This document shows positions 25,785-35,466 of a DNA stretch of 64,000 bases, one piece after another. Both the position numbers and the translations under genes were made by a program. The notes under the pieces are model-generated. The model searched no databases and was not told the DNA's origin. It saw only the letters and a program-made list of their open reading frames with translations. Where the stretch lies: NCBI RefSeq assembly GCF_000427425.1, contig NZ_KE386494.1, positions 396,445 through 460,444 of the forward strand, in the 5' to 3' direction. Position 1 is the first letter of the stretch. Each line of letters starts with the position of its first letter. Origin of the DNA: Caldanaerobius polysaccharolyticus DSM 13641 (GTDB lineage: Bacteria > Bacillota > Thermoanaerobacteria > Thermoanaerobacterales > Caldanaerobiaceae).

Positions 25785-26951
25785 CTACTTCAACCAATCC
25801 ATTGGGTTAACCGGAACGCCATCTTTTCTCACTTCAAAATGCATGTGGGGACCTGTAGACAATCCTGTGCTTCCACTCTTGGCAATAGCCTGACCTTTAG
25901 TTACCATATCCCCTTCCTTTACCAGCAAAGAAGCATTGTGGCCGTACAATGTGCTTATGCCGTTACCGTGGTCTATGATTACAGCATTGCCGTACCCTCC
26001 AAACCAACCTGCATATATAACCTTACCACTAGCTGCAGCAACTACTGTACTACCATAAGATGTAGCAATATCTATACCTGTATGCATTCTGTTCACTTTT
26101 AAAATAGGGTGAAATCTGAGGCCAAAAGGATCAGTTATATTATACATTCCAGGAACAGGCCACGCCAATTTCCCTCCCGTAAATTTAACAGCGTTATTGC
26201 TTCGTGCAGCTTCTTCCTGTAGCTTCTTTATAATTGAAGTAAGCTGTTGAGATTCGTTAGTGAGATCTTCTATCTGTGACTTATAGTTTTGTTCCTGAAT
26301 ATTCAACTGCCTCAATACGCTTGATCTAGATGCCAGCTGTATCTCTATTTCCCTTTTTCTGCGCTCTATGGCGTTTCTAGTGCTCACCAAACTACTTCTT
26401 TGTGCTACAAGTTTGTTTTTCTTCTGAACTATAAGCTCCTTTTGCCTGCTTATATCTTTTATGAGATTTCTATCGTAGTTTATAACGCGTTTTACCACCT
26501 CATAACGCGACAAAAAATCCAAAAAACTGTTTGAATCCAGTAATACACCCAGATAACCTATCGGCCCGCTTTTATACATGGCAACAAGGCGCTTTTTGAA
26601 TATGTTCTCCTCGTCATTTAATTTTTTTTGAGCTCGTTCTAACTCCCATGTGGTGACCTTTATGTTCTTTTCCAGACTTGCCAGCTGTTTTTGAGTTTTA
26701 TCCAGCTGCTCCCGCGATTGCACCAGATTTTTCTGTATAACGACCAGCTGATTTTGTAAATCTTGTTTTTGTTGCTGAACGCCTTCTAGCTGCCTTTTTT
26801 TCTCCTCAATACTTTTTTGCACGCTCTTTAACTGGTTCTTTTTTTGTTGTAGGTTATCAGCGTAACCCACTGAAAAACTGTAAAATACCATTGACAAAGC
26901 CACCATTAGCGCAGCATATACATTCAGCCGCGATTTCAAAAAACGACGCAA
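25785..26951 (-). CDS. EnvC-like murein hydrolase activator / M23 peptidase
   Basis: A signal peptide (about residues 10-32) is followed by about 220 residues of coiled coil rich in Gln and Lys (KKNQLKSVQKSIEEKKRQ and similar). A C-terminal LytM/M23 domain follows, with HTGIDIATSYG, LYGHNASL and HMHFEVR. All zinc ligands of M23 (H, D, HxH) appear present, unlike the degenerate EnvC of E. coli, so it may be an active peptidoglycan endopeptidase. It sits 27 bp behind ftsX, as expected for a hydrolase gated by FtsEX. The start is TTG at 26951, nine bases after GGGGG. Confidence 0.92.
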   Translation of the reverse strand: MRRFLKSRLNVYAALMVALSMVFYSFSVGYADNLQQKKNQLKSVQKSIEEKKRQLEGVQQQKQDLQNQLVVIQKNLVQSREQLDKTQKQLASLEKNIKVTTWELERAQKKLNDEENIFKKRLVAMYKSGPIGYLGVLLDSNSFLDFLSRYEVVKRVINYDRNLIKDISRQKELIVQKKNKLVAQRSSLVSTRNAIERRKREIEIQLASRSSVLRQLNIQEQNYKSQIEDLTNESQQLTSIIKKLQEEAARSNNAVKFTGGKLAWPVPGMYNITDPFGLRFHPILKVNRMHTGIDIATSYGSTVVAAASGKVIYAGWFGGYGNAVIIDHGNGISTLYGHNASLLVKEGDMVTKGQAIAKSGSTGLSTGPHMHFEVRKDGVPVNPMDWLK

Positions 26952-26978
26952 TGCGCCATACCCCCTTAAAGCGACAAA

Positions 26979-27866
26979 TTACACTTTTAAGAACCTTCTC
27001 ACAGATAAACCGCTGCCTAGCCCGCCGATTGCACAACCTAATATCACAAATAACTTGGCCATGCCCGGCAACAGCTGATTATAAGGTATAAGCGAAAAAA
27101 CCACCAGCTGGCCGTTTAACCTTGATGTAAAGTAATAATAACCGTAGCCTACAATGACAATAGCCAGAACAGAACCTAACAGGCCCAGTAAAAACCCCTC
27201 GATAACAAAAGGCCACCTTATAAACCAATCAGTCGCTCCGATATACTTCATTATGTTTATCTCTCTCCTGCGGGCGTAAACCGCCAGTTTGATGGTGTTG
27301 GATATGATGATAATAGCGACAAAGGCCATTATCCCTATGAGCGCTATACCTATTAGCCTCACGACGCGGGTTATTTTAAGGAGCTTGTCCACCACTTCTC
27401 TACCGTAATTGACCTCGCTTATCCCCTTAATCGCAGATACCGCAGAAGCTACCGGTTTAATGTCATTGGGTGTGGTCACCTCTATTATGAAAGACCGTGG
27501 GAAGGGATTGTCCTTTTCCAATCCGTTAAGCAGGTACGCGTTTTTCCCTAACTGCTTTTTATAATTTTCCAAAGCCGCCTGCCTGGATTCATAACTTATG
27601 CTTTTTACGCCTTTTATCCTGTCTATTTGATCTTTAAGCGTATCAATTTCCTGCGCTTTGACGCTGTCGTTTATATAAGCTCTTAAAACCAGCTCTGACT
27701 CCACCTGCGTAGCGATGTGATCTACGTTCATCACTATAACCGTAAATACCCCTAAAACTATCAAGGACACCACCACAGCAGTGACAGCTGCCACAGCCAT
27801 AGCCCTGTTTCTCCACATGTTTATAAACCCCTCGGTGATAAAGTACCTGATCTTTTTTAGCTTCAT
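26979..27866 (-). CDS. ftsX: Cell division protein FtsX
   Basis: This membrane subunit of the FtsEX complex couples cytoplasmic ATP hydrolysis to extracellular cell-wall hydrolases. The N-terminal [18 protein letters not shown] precedes the first membrane helix. An extracellular loop of about 100 residues follows, then three C-terminal helices with [20 protein letters not shown]. The length of 295 is normal. The ATG overlaps the end of ftsE by 4 bp. Confidence 0.95.
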   Translation of the reverse strand: MKLKKIRYFITEGFINMWRNRAMAVAAVTAVVVSLIVLGVFTVIVMNVDHIATQVESELVLRAYINDSVKAQEIDTLKDQIDRIKGVKSISYESRQAALENYKKQLGKNAYLLNGLEKDNPFPRSFIIEVTTPNDIKPVASAVSAIKGISEVNYGREVVDKLLKITRVVRLIGIALIGIMAFVAIIIISNTIKLAVYARRREINIMKYIGATDWFIRWPFVIEGFLLGLLGSVLAIVIVGYGYYYFTSRLNGQLVVFSLIPYNQLLPGMAKLFVILGCAIGGLGSGLSVRRFLKV

Positions 27867-28543
27867 ATGTCATACGCTCCTCTTATCTGGTCTTTTACTA
27901 TATTGCCTTTGACCAGCGTAATAACCCTTTTTCTCATCCTGTCTACAATCTCCTTAGCATGGGTTACTATGAGCACAGTGGTTCCCATCCTGTTCACGTC
28001 ATTTATTATCTGCATTATCCCCCATGAATTGTCTGGATCCAGATTACCTGTTGGCTCATCGGCTATGAGTATAAGGGGTTTATTGACCATTGCCCTGGCC
28101 AGTGCTACGCGCTGTTGTTCTCCTCCTGACAGCTGGTACGGGTAACTGTCGGCTTTATTAGCAAGCCCTACCATATCCAGCACAGAGTAAATGTGCTTTT
28201 TTACATCTTTTGCGGGGTTTTCCGCTACCATCATGGCGAACTCGATGTTCTCGTATACCGTTTTGTTTGGCAAAAGCCTAAAATCCTGAAATACCACTCC
28301 TATGTTTCTGCGATGATAGGGTATTCTGGATCTCTTTAAACGTGTTATATCTACGCCGTTTATTACTATCTGCCCTGTAGAAGGTTGTTCTTCCCTCAAC
28401 AAAAGCTTTATAAGCGTAGATTTCCCCGCTCCGCTGGATCCTACTACAAACACAAATTCCCCTTTGTCTATACGCAAGTTTATGTTGGAAAGCGCAATGA
28501 CTCCATTAGGGAATACCTTTGAAACGCCAATTAACTCTATCAT
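27863..28543 (-). CDS. ftsE: Cell division ATP-binding protein FtsE
   Basis: This ABC ATPase partners FtsX. Walker [15 protein letters not shown], the signature [17 protein letters not shown] and Walker [16 protein letters not shown] are all intact, and the Q-loop [16 protein letters not shown] is typical of FtsE. The 226 residues are full length. It lies 14 bp after the CdaR-like gene, so that regulator may head the transcript. Confidence 0.96.
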   Translation of the reverse strand: MIELIGVSKVFPNGVIALSNINLRIDKGEFVFVVGSSGAGKSTLIKLLLREEQPSTGQIVINGVDITRLKRSRIPYHRRNIGVVFQDFRLLPNKTVYENIEFAMMVAENPAKDVKKHIYSVLDMVGLANKADSYPYQLSGGEQQRVALARAMVNKPLILIADEPTGNLDPDNSWGIMQIINDVNRMGTTVLIVTHAKEIVDRMRKRVITLVKGNIVKDQIRGAYDI

Positions 28544-28557
28544 TACAAAACAACTCC

Positions 28558-29619
28558 TTATCCGTCTGTAAGAGCGTATTTTTCTACGTACTTGATGTAC
28601 TCATCAAACATTAGGGCAATCTTCAAAATAACAGCATCATCAAAATCCCTCAAATCCAGTCCTAACAGCCTCTGTATTTTATCCAGGCGATATACCAGAG
28701 TATTTCTGTGAATGTAAAGATTCCTTGAAGCCTCGCTTATATTAAGATTGGACTCAAAAAATTTCAACACAGTATGATAAAGTTCTTTGTCTTCTAAAAA
28801 CTCGTTTTTGTCCTTAAATATCTCGTTAAGATAAGCTCGCTCAATCTCTATAGGTATCTGACTTATAAGGCGCTTCAAGCCCAACTGGTCATAGTCAAAT
28901 ACCTTATTTTTATCCTCAAAAATCTCTCCCAGAACCATAGCGGTCTCGGCTCGTTTGTATATCTTTCTGAGGTCGTACAGGCTTTTGCTAATACCACCTA
29001 TAGCTATTTTGACCTTTTCGTACAGCTCTGTCACCAAGGTGTCTAGGATAGACATGGCTATCTTTTTTATGTCGTCCTCGCTGTCATCTCTTGATTTTAC
29101 AAGAAGTACTTTGTCTGTGTCAATATCAATGAGTACCTCTGACGTCTCATCGGGAAACATGTTTTTAAGCATTTCCCGAACGTCTTCAAATGACGAACTC
29201 ATTTTGACAATCATAACCATCCTGTCTTTAACAATAACCTCATTGAATTTCTCCGCCATTTTTTCTATATTGACGTTACGACCTTCTATAATACTGCGGA
29301 AAAAGCTCACCCTGTTCAGCTCTGTTTTCTCAAATCCCAGTATCATCTGCTCGATCAAACCCATGTATTTTTGTACTTCAGGCGTCGTCCCCTTCATCGC
29401 GATACAGCACAAAAACTTCCCATTTGCCTTAACGCTTTTATATATCCAGTTATTTATCACAAAGAAATTATCAGACTGGATAAAATCCTCGTAGTTCACC
29501 ACAGGTATAGAACTGCCCTCATTGCTGCCGACGATACATTTTCCTTCAGCATCATAGATGTTAAAAGGCAATCCCACAATATCCATTACCTTTTCGTATA
29601 TACTTTTATATATATCCAA
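28558..29619 (-). CDS. CdaR/PucR family transcriptional regulator
   Basis: The N-terminal part (FNIYDAEGKCIVGSNEGS) resembles the sugar-diacid recognition domain. A GGDEF-like middle region follows. The C-terminal 60 residues are the PucR/CdaR helix-turn-helix, with LNISEASRNLYIHRNTLVYR. Members activate genes for glycerate, glucarate or purine use; here it precedes ftsEX and may be co-transcribed. Two TTG starts compete: the one at 29628 is too close to AGGGG, while the one at 29619 is eight bases away and is preferred. A glycerate kinase gene exists at 2.5 kb but is not adjacent. Confidence 0.83.
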   Translation of the reverse strand: MDIYKSIYEKVMDIVGLPFNIYDAEGKCIVGSNEGSSIPVVNYEDFIQSDNFFVINNWIYKSVKANGKFLCCIAMKGTTPEVQKYMGLIEQMILGFEKTELNRVSFFRSIIEGRNVNIEKMAEKFNEVIVKDRMVMIVKMSSSFEDVREMLKNMFPDETSEVLIDIDTDKVLLVKSRDDSEDDIKKIAMSILDTLVTELYEKVKIAIGGISKSLYDLRKIYKRAETAMVLGEIFEDKNKVFDYDQLGLKRLISQIPIEIERAYLNEIFKDKNEFLEDKELYHTVLKFFESNLNISEASRNLYIHRNTLVYRLDKIQRLLGLDLRDFDDAVILKIALMFDEYIKYVEKYALTDG

Positions 29620-29674
29620 AGAAATCAACCCCTGTACAATATATTATACTATATCATGGTTTTCAGCAAAGAAA

Positions 29675-29711
29675 AAAGCAGAAATAATCTCTATATAATT
29701 ATTTCTGCTTT
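29675..29711 (-). terminator. Rho-independent terminator of the sugar ABC ATPase gene
   Basis: AAAGCAGAAATAAT / ATTATTTCTGCTTT forms a 14-bp stem, followed on the minus strand by TTTTTTC. Confidence 0.9.
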
Positions 29712-29737
29712 CTAAATTAAAATCCTTCTTTAATTCA

Positions 29738-30853
29738 TTATCTGTTTAAAATAGTCTTTTCAGTTTCTTTATCAAATAAGTGCACCTTATTCATATCGAA
29801 AGCTACCTTTAATATATCTCCTTCTTTTGCTTTGCTCCTAGGATTGACCCTAGCTATGACCTGCTGGCCTTTTAAGTCCATGTAAAGGAATGTTTCTGCA
29901 CCCAAAAGCTCTACTACCTCAACTTTAGCCTCAACAGTAGCGCCAGGATTTGCGCTTATAAATACTTCTTCGTCGTGGATGTCCTCAGGCCTTATTCCCA
30001 GCACAACCTCTTTTCCTACATAAGAGCTACTGACCAGCTTCTTGACCTTGCCATCGGGGAGCTTCAGTGAAAATCCTTTAAACTCCGCGTAAATCTCACC
30101 GTTTTTCTCCACCAACCTGGCATCGATAAAGTTCATTTGAGGACTTCCAATAAACCCTGCTACGAATATATTTGCAGGATAATCGTATATGGTCTGCGGT
30201 GTATCTACCTGCTGTATGACACCGTCTTTCATAACGACGATTCTGTCGCCCATGGTCATAGCCTCTGTCTGATCGTGGGTAACGTATATAAATGTGGTCT
30301 GCAACCTCTCATGAAGCTTGCTGATTTCCGTCCTCATCTGCACCCTCAATTTTGCGTCCAGGTTTGATAAAGGCTCGTCCATCAAGAAGACCTTAGGCTC
30401 ACGTACAATAGCACGGCCTAAAGCTACCCTCTGCCTCTGACCACCGGACAAAGCCTTGGGTTTTCTATCCAAAAGGTGTTCAATGTCCAGTATCTTAGCA
30501 GCTTCTCTAACCCTCTTGTCAATCTCCGCTCTGGGCATCTTCCTCAGTTTAAGTCCAAACGCCATATTGTCGTATACCGTCATATGAGGATACAAGGCGT
30601 AGTTCTGGAAAACCATCGCTATATCCCTGTCTTTAGGCGGAACATCGTTGACCAGCCTGTCACCGATGTACAATTCTCCCTCTGTGATCTCTTCAAGACC
30701 TGCCACCATCCTCAACGTGGTGGACTTTCCACAACCAGAGGGACCTACCAAGACTACAAATTCCTTGTCTTTTATATCCAGGTTAAAGTTGTCAACGGCC
30801 TTTACTCCGCCTTGATAGATCTTGGAAACATTCTTTAACACAACTTCTGCCAT
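29738..30853 (-). CDS. ugpC: Sugar ABC transporter ATPase (MsmK/UgpC type)
   Basis: This is the nucleotide-binding subunit of CUT1 carbohydrate importers. Walker A GPSGCGKSTTLRM, the signature LSGGQRQRVALGRAIVREP and Walker B VFLMDEPLSNLDAKLR are intact. A C-terminal regulatory TOBE domain (residues 240-370) includes VLGIRPEDI. The gene is alone, with no permeases. MsmK-type ATPases commonly serve several sugar importers, and the malEFG-like operon at 51-54 kb lacks an ATPase, so this is its likely partner. MAEVVLKN at 30853 has AGGAAGG upstream. Confidence 0.95.
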   Translation of the reverse strand: MAEVVLKNVSKIYQGGVKAVDNFNLDIKDKEFVVLVGPSGCGKSTTLRMVAGLEEITEGELYIGDRLVNDVPPKDRDIAMVFQNYALYPHMTVYDNMAFGLKLRKMPRAEIDKRVREAAKILDIEHLLDRKPKALSGGQRQRVALGRAIVREPKVFLMDEPLSNLDAKLRVQMRTEISKLHERLQTTFIYVTHDQTEAMTMGDRIVVMKDGVIQQVDTPQTIYDYPANIFVAGFIGSPQMNFIDARLVEKNGEIYAEFKGFSLKLPDGKVKKLVSSSYVGKEVVLGIRPEDIHDEEVFISANPGATVEAKVEVVELLGAETFLYMDLKGQQVIARVNPRSKAKEGDILKVAFDMNKVHLFDKETEKTILNR

Positions 30854-30880
30854 TGTTCCTTCCTCCAATCGTTAGTATGT

Positions 30881-30898
30881 TAACGCAAGCAAACGTTA
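30881..30898 (-). promoter_or_regulatory. LacI-type operator candidate upstream of the sugar ABC ATPase
   Basis: The sequence TAACGCAAGCAAACGTTA has inverted ends TAACG/CGTTA about 30 bp before the start codon. Its form recalls a LacI-family operator, but it does not match the GTGCAATCG motif of the starch locus closely. Confidence 0.4.
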
Positions 30899-30998
30899 CA
30901 ACTATATTATAATATAAATTGTCGGAAATTTGTATTATATATAATAAACATAGTTTTACGTTACTTTTTGTTCAGCATGAACATGTCACAATTAACAT

Positions 30999-31027
30999 TT
31001 GACTTGAGGTGTCATCTCTGCTATATT
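30999..31027 (+). promoter_or_regulatory. Promoter of the lysine riboswitch-asd-dap operon
   Basis: TTGACT and TATATT are 17 bp apart, with a start about 20 bases before the aptamer. Confidence 0.75.
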
Positions 31028-31055
31028 AAAATAAAATATTATATAGGAAAGAGCA

Positions 31056-31219
31056 CAGATAGAGGCGCGCTGTTTATGAGTACTGTGCGGGAGACTGGAG
31101 AGGTCTGTGAACCACAGAAAAGGAAACAGCGCCGAAGGGCCGGTATTCTCCGTGCCGGTTACCTGGTCAGTATGTGAAAAACATGCTGACTGTCATCAGC
31201 AATGATGGAGAGCTATCTG
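31056..31219 (+). promoter_or_regulatory. Lysine riboswitch (L box)
   Basis: P1 is formed by CAGATAG (31056-31062) and CTATCTG (31213-31219). Between them lie the hallmark elements AGAGGCGCGC, GGAGAGGTCTGTGAACC, CGCCGAAG, GGTATTCTCCG and TGGAGAGCTATC in the right order for the five-helix L box. The element senses lysine and shuts off diaminopimelate synthesis, which fits the genes downstream. Confidence 0.96.
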
Positions 31220-31246
31220 GTTTATAGCCGTAATGCCTATAACCAG

Positions 31247-31276
31247 CTAGTTATTTCCATAACTAGATTTTTTTAT
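31247..31276 (+). terminator. Lysine riboswitch terminator
   Basis: CTAGTTAT-TTCC-ATAACTAG is followed by ATTTTTTT. An upstream segment CTGGTTTATAGC...CCTATAACCAG can pair separately and may act in the switch. Confidence 0.88.
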
Positions 31277-31301
31277 AACTATTTTCTAGGAGGTATTTTT
31301 A

Positions 31302-32282
31302 ATGAAGAAAAATATAGCCATAGTAGGCGCCACCGGACTGGTAGGAAGGACCTTTCTAAAGGTCCTGGAAGAAAGAGATTTTCCCATCGATAACCTGTAT
31401 CTCTTTGCATCTCACAAATCAGCAGGCACAAAAATAAGCTTTAGAGGCGCCGAATATACCGTTGAAGAACTTACAGAGAATTCCTTTGATCGCCCTATTG
31501 ACATAGCGTTATTCTCGGCGGGTGCAACAGTAAGCAAAAAGTTTGCACCTATAGCAGCGTCAAAAGGAGTAGTAGTGGTAGACAACAGCAGCGCGTGGAG
31601 AATGGACGATAACGTGCCATTAGTGGTACCTGAAGTCAACCCTCAAGACATAGGCTGGCACAAAGGGATAATCGCAAACCCCAACTGCTCTACAATCCAG
31701 ATGGTGGTAGCTCTAAAGCCTCTACACGACGCGTTTAAGATAAAAAGAATAGTGGTCTCTACTTACCAGGCCGTTTCCGGTTCGGGTAAAAAAGGTATAG
31801 ACGACCTCAAGCGCACATTGCAGGGAGAGATGCCCCAGTTTTACCCACATCCTATAGCCAACAATTGCTTGCCTCATATCGACGTCTTCTTGGACAACGG
31901 CTACACCAAAGAGGAAATGAAGATGGTCAATGAGACCAAGAAGATCATGGGCGATCCCAGCATTAAGGTAACAGCGACTACAGTAAGGGTCCCCGTGGAA
32001 AACAGCCACAGCGAGTCGGTCAACGTAGAATTCGAAAAACCCTTTGAGCTCTCTCAGGTCTTTGACATCCTATCCAAAGCCCCAGGGGTCATCGTTATGG
32101 ATAAACCGTTTGAAAATGTATACCCATTAGCTACCATTGCCTCCGGCCATAATGAAGTTTACGTGGGCAGGATAAGAAGGGATGACACCGTAGAAAACGG
32201 CTTAAATCTCTGGGTGGTAGCTGATAACATAAGGAAAGGCGCTGCGACCAATGCGGTTCAGATAGCCGAGTTGCTTTTATAA
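31302..32282 (+). CDS. asd: Aspartate-semialdehyde dehydrogenase
   Basis: This enzyme reduces aspartyl phosphate to aspartate semialdehyde, the branch point to lysine/diaminopimelate and threonine. The NADP-binding N-terminus IAIVGATGLVGRTFLKVL and the active-site cysteine in IANPNCSTIQMV are clear; the TYQAVSGSGKKG loop follows. At 326 residues it is normal. AGGAGG precedes the ATG. It heads an operon with dapA, dapB and dapH under a lysine riboswitch. Confidence 0.97.
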   Translation: MKKNIAIVGATGLVGRTFLKVLEERDFPIDNLYLFASHKSAGTKISFRGAEYTVEELTENSFDRPIDIALFSAGATVSKKFAPIAASKGVVVVDNSSAWRMDDNVPLVVPEVNPQDIGWHKGIIANPNCSTIQMVVALKPLHDAFKIKRIVVSTYQAVSGSGKKGIDDLKRTLQGEMPQFYPHPIANNCLPHIDVFLDNGYTKEEMKMVNETKKIMGDPSIKVTATTVRVPVENSHSESVNVEFEKPFELSQVFDILSKAPGVIVMDKPFENVYPLATIASGHNEVYVGRIRRDDTVENGLNLWVVADNIRKGAATNAVQIAELLL

Positions 32283-32300
32283 GCGGAAAGGAGTGAGACA

Positions 32301-33179
32301 ATGTCTATATTTAAAGGGTCTGGCGTCGCCATAGTCACGCCTTTTACCGACGATGGCGTCAACTATCAAAAGCTAGGCGAATTGCTGGAGTGGCACGTAA
32401 AAAACCACACCGACGCTATTATCATATGCGGCACTACCGGCGAATCCTCCACCATGACTGACGAAGAGCGAAAGGGCGCGATCAAGTACACGGTAGATAA
32501 AATAGCGGGCAGAATACCGGTTATAGCAGGAACGGGTTCTAACGACACGGCTCATTCCATCGAATTAAGCAAATACGCCGAAAGTGTAGGCGCTGACGCC
32601 CTTTTATGCATAACGCCCTACTACAACAAAACCACTCAAAAGGGCCTTATTTCCCATTTTACGGCTATAGCCGACAGCGTAAACATACCTATTATTATAT
32701 ACAACGTGCCTTCTAGAACCGGCATGAATATAACCCCTGAAACCTTAAGTGTGCTATCAAAGCACCCCAACATAAAAGGCGTAAAAGAAGCCAGTGGTAA
32801 TATCAGCCAAGTAGCAGAAATCGCCAGGTTGTGCGGAGACAATCTGGATATATACTCTGGCAACGATGACCAGGTCGTCCCCATCCTTTCCCTAGGTGGG
32901 GTAGGGGTTATATCCGTAACAGCCAATATACTCCCCGATAAAGTCCACGAAATGGTCTACAAATACCTAAACGGGGACGTAAAAGGCGCCAGAGATATAC
33001 AGCTGGAACTCAATCCTCTAAACAACGTCCTGTTCATCGAAACAAACCCCATACCTATCAAAACAGCTATGAACATGATGGGCATGGAGGTAGGCAAGCT
33101 CAGGCTGCCGCTAGTGGATATGGAGGATAAGCACAAAGAGTTGTTAAAAGAAACGCTGAAAAAGTACGGCTTGCTGTAA
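32301..33179 (+). CDS. dapA: 4-Hydroxy-tetrahydrodipicolinate synthase
   Basis: DapA condenses pyruvate with aspartate semialdehyde. The Schiff-base lysine lies in GVKEASGN near residue 160, the catalytic tyrosine in [10 protein letters not shown], and [14 protein letters not shown] binds the substrates. The length of 292 is standard. The gene follows asd by 18 bp. Confidence 0.97.
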   Translation: MSIFKGSGVAIVTPFTDDGVNYQKLGELLEWHVKNHTDAIIICGTTGESSTMTDEERKGAIKYTVDKIAGRIPVIAGTGSNDTAHSIELSKYAESVGADALLCITPYYNKTTQKGLISHFTAIADSVNIPIIIYNVPSRTGMNITPETLSVLSKHPNIKGVKEASGNISQVAEIARLCGDNLDIYSGNDDQVVPILSLGGVGVISVTANILPDKVHEMVYKYLNGDVKGARDIQLELNPLNNVLFIETNPIPIKTAMNMMGMEVGKLRLPLVDMEDKHKELLKETLKKYGLL

Positions 33180-33205
33180 AAAGAGGCTAGAAAGGTGAAT
33201 AAAAC

Positions 33206-33967
33206 ATGATAAGGCTTATAGTGCACGGATGCAACAGAAAAATGGGCAAAAACGTGGTCAGCGCCGCTCGGAACAACGGTGGATTTGAAGTGGTGGCAGG
33301 GGTAGATAAATTGGCCTCGGCCTCAAGGGAGGACTTTCCTATCTACTCCAGGCTAATAGAAGTAAAAGAAAAGGCTGATGTGGTCATCGACTTTTCCCAC
33401 CACACGGCGATACCCGATCTCCTGGAAGACGCAACTCACATGAAAATACCTGTGGTCATCGCCACTACGGGGTTAAATGAAGCAGAGCACCACGTCGTCA
33501 TTGAGAAATCAAACTACATACCCATATTCATGTCAGCAAATATGTCCTTAGGGATAAACCTGCTAATTAAACTGGTAGTGCAAGCAGCCCAGGTACTCTA
33601 TAAAAGCAGCGACATAGAGATCGTGGAAAAACACCACAACCAAAAGCTGGATGCTCCCAGCGGCACCGCCTTTATGATTGCCAACGCCATCAACCAGGCC
33701 CTCTCCAACACACTGCACTTCACTTATGGCAGAAGTCCTCAAAGCGGCAAAAGGGAAAAAAGTGAATTGGGCATTCACGCCATAAGGGGAGGTACCATAG
33801 TAGGAGAGCATGAAGTGATATTCGCCGGTCCGGATGAGATTTTGGAAATAAAACATATAGCTCAGTCTAGAGCGATATTTGCACAAGGAGCATTAAAAGC
33901 CGCTGAGTTTATTATAGGGAAACAGCCGGGATTATACTCCATGAAAGACCTATTAGAGAAAGGATGA
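33206..33967 (+). CDS. dapB: 4-Hydroxy-tetrahydrodipicolinate reductase
   Basis: DapB reduces the DapA product with NAD(P)H. The nucleotide-binding start [17 protein letters not shown] is a variant of the usual GxxGxMG, with Cys-Asn in place of the second glycine region. [15 protein letters not shown] holds the catalytic His and Lys. The 253 residues are normal. It lies 26 bp after dapA. Confidence 0.96.
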   Translation: MIRLIVHGCNRKMGKNVVSAARNNGGFEVVAGVDKLASASREDFPIYSRLIEVKEKADVVIDFSHHTAIPDLLEDATHMKIPVVIATTGLNEAEHHVVIEKSNYIPIFMSANMSLGINLLIKLVVQAAQVLYKSSDIEIVEKHHNQKLDAPSGTAFMIANAINQALSNTLHFTYGRSPQSGKREKSELGIHAIRGGTIVGEHEVIFAGPDEILEIKHIAQSRAIFAQGALKAAEFIIGKQPGLYSMKDLLEKG

Positions 33968-33971
33968 AATT

Positions 33972-34691
33972 ATGAGTACACAAGAAGAATTCTTAAATGA
34001 TCCTTATCAAATCGCTCGATATATAAAAAACGCCAAAAAATCCACGCCTGTAAAAGTCTACGTCGAAGGTAATCTCGACAAAAACACCTTTTTAAATTTT
34101 AAAGGCTTCGGATACGGTTCTTTCTGGGTTTTGTTTGGAGAATACGACGTAATCAAGGAATACCTGGAAAAGTACAAAGACATAGTAAAGGACTACGTCA
34201 TAGAAAATGACAGGAGAAACTCAGCTATACCCCTTTTGGACATAAAAAGCCTTGAAGCCAGAATAGAACCTGGTGCTATTATCAGGGACATGGTGAAAAT
34301 CGGCAAGAACGCTGTGATAATGATGGGCGCAGTGATCAACATAGGCGCTGAAATCGGAGAAAACTCCATGATAGACATGAACGCCGTCATAGGTGCCAGA
34401 GCTAAAATAGGCAAAAACGTGCACGTAGGTGCCGGAAGCGTTGTAGCCGGCGTTCTTGAGCCCCCCAGCAGCACTCCTGTTGTAATAGAAGATGGGGTTC
34501 TAATCGGAGCCAACGCAGTGGTGCTAGAGGGCGTCCACATAGGGGAAAAGGCAGTGGTAGCCGCAGGTTCAGTAGTCATAGAAGACGTGCCGGCAGGCAT
34601 GGTGGTGGCAGGAGTACCAGCCAAAATCGTAAAGAGCGTGGACGATAAAACGAGAGATAAGACCAAGCTCCTGGAGGATTTAAGGGGATAA
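33972..34691 (+). CDS. dapH: Tetrahydrodipicolinate N-acetyltransferase
   Basis: DapH acetylates tetrahydrodipicolinate with acetyl-CoA, so the cell uses the acetylase branch of diaminopimelate synthesis. The N-terminal 90 residues are the DapH-specific domain. From about residue 95 the protein is a left-handed beta helix of hexapeptide repeats ([18 protein letters not shown] and onward to [14 protein letters not shown]). It starts 4 bp after dapB, so translation is coupled. Confidence 0.96.
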   Translation: MSTQEEFLNDPYQIARYIKNAKKSTPVKVYVEGNLDKNTFLNFKGFGYGSFWVLFGEYDVIKEYLEKYKDIVKDYVIENDRRNSAIPLLDIKSLEARIEPGAIIRDMVKIGKNAVIMMGAVINIGAEIGENSMIDMNAVIGARAKIGKNVHVGAGSVVAGVLEPPSSTPVVIEDGVLIGANAVVLEGVHIGEKAVVAAGSVVIEDVPAGMVVAGVPAKIVKSVDDKTRDKTKLLEDLRG

Positions 34692-34744
34692 AGTATAAGC
34701 GCAGGTCTTGCCCACAATAGCTTAAAGGCCTGCGCTTATACTTT
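34691..34744. terminator. Bidirectional terminator between dapH and the SSB-like gene
   Basis: AAGTATAAGCGCAGG and CCTGCGCTTATACTTT pair across a loop of about 23 bases; the right arm touches the stop codon of the convergent gene. Confidence 0.85.
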
Positions 34745-35400
34745 TACAACTGCTCAGCTGCTTTTTCGTCCGCTTCCACTTTTTCCATTTTTGATATAGA
34801 GACTTCATACGCGGTTTTAGTCACAACCTCATCTTCAGAAATTTTTTTCTGGTATTCCCTGCTTTGAACCCTACCCCATAGCCTGATCCTGTTCCCGATC
34901 TCCAACTTTTCACTGTACCTGGCATTTCTTCCCCAGGCTATCACAGGTATATAGTCGGATTTTTTATACGCTCTGTTAACAGCTATCAGCAAGTCGGTGA
35001 TTTCTCTACCAAAAGGCGTAGACCTGTAGACAGGTTTCTTGCAGATATAGCCGTCAAGGAAAATCTCATTGGGATTTTTAACTACCACGTCGTCGCCGAT
35101 CACTTTTAAATCCCTTACAAATACCGTAAGCACCAAATGCCTTTTGCCGTCCTCTGTTACTCTGTTGTAAGACCTGAGCTGCCCCTCCACCTGTAACCGC
35201 GTGCCTCTTTTTATATCCAGACCTTGTATAAGCCTTTCCGATATAGTCAAAGGCAATAAATCCTTGCTCTCACTTAACCTAGGCACTTCCATAGTGGTGC
35301 GGTAAAAGACTTCTCCAAACAGCTCATGATTGTACTCAAGATCTGATACAAGTTTGCCAACGAGATTGACAACGTTATTTGACAATTGATTCCCCGCCAT
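34744..35400 (-). CDS. SSB-like protein with two OB folds
   Basis: The 218-residue protein looks like a tandem of single-stranded-DNA-binding OB domains. The first starts NNVVNLVGKLVSDLEYNHEL and contains RGTRLQVEGQLRSYN; the second starts NEIFLDGYICKKPVYRSTPF and contains IPVIAWGRNARYSEKLEIGN. The second half matches the SSB/PriB pattern best. It lacks the acidic C-terminal tip of housekeeping SSB, so it is probably a paralogue, not the main SSB. The ATG has a GGGGAGAG site. It stands alone. Confidence 0.8.
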   Translation of the reverse strand: MAGNQLSNNVVNLVGKLVSDLEYNHELFGEVFYRTTMEVPRLSESKDLLPLTISERLIQGLDIKRGTRLQVEGQLRSYNRVTEDGKRHLVLTVFVRDLKVIGDDVVVKNPNEIFLDGYICKKPVYRSTPFGREITDLLIAVNRAYKKSDYIPVIAWGRNARYSEKLEIGNRIRLWGRVQSREYQKKISEDEVVTKTAYEVSISKMEKVEADEKAAEQL

Positions 35401-35466
35401 TTCTCTCTCCCCTTCGGTCTTAAGTTTTCTATATAAATATATTATTTTTCAGAGTAATTATGATAA

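Noticed and set aside
31100..31240. Short frames in the lysine riboswitch
   Set aside because: They fall inside the structured aptamer and have no ribosome sites.
34193..34717. 174-codon minus-strand frame opposite dapH
   Set aside because: It is the complement of the hexapeptide-repeat gene, whose periodic codons leave long open antisense frames.
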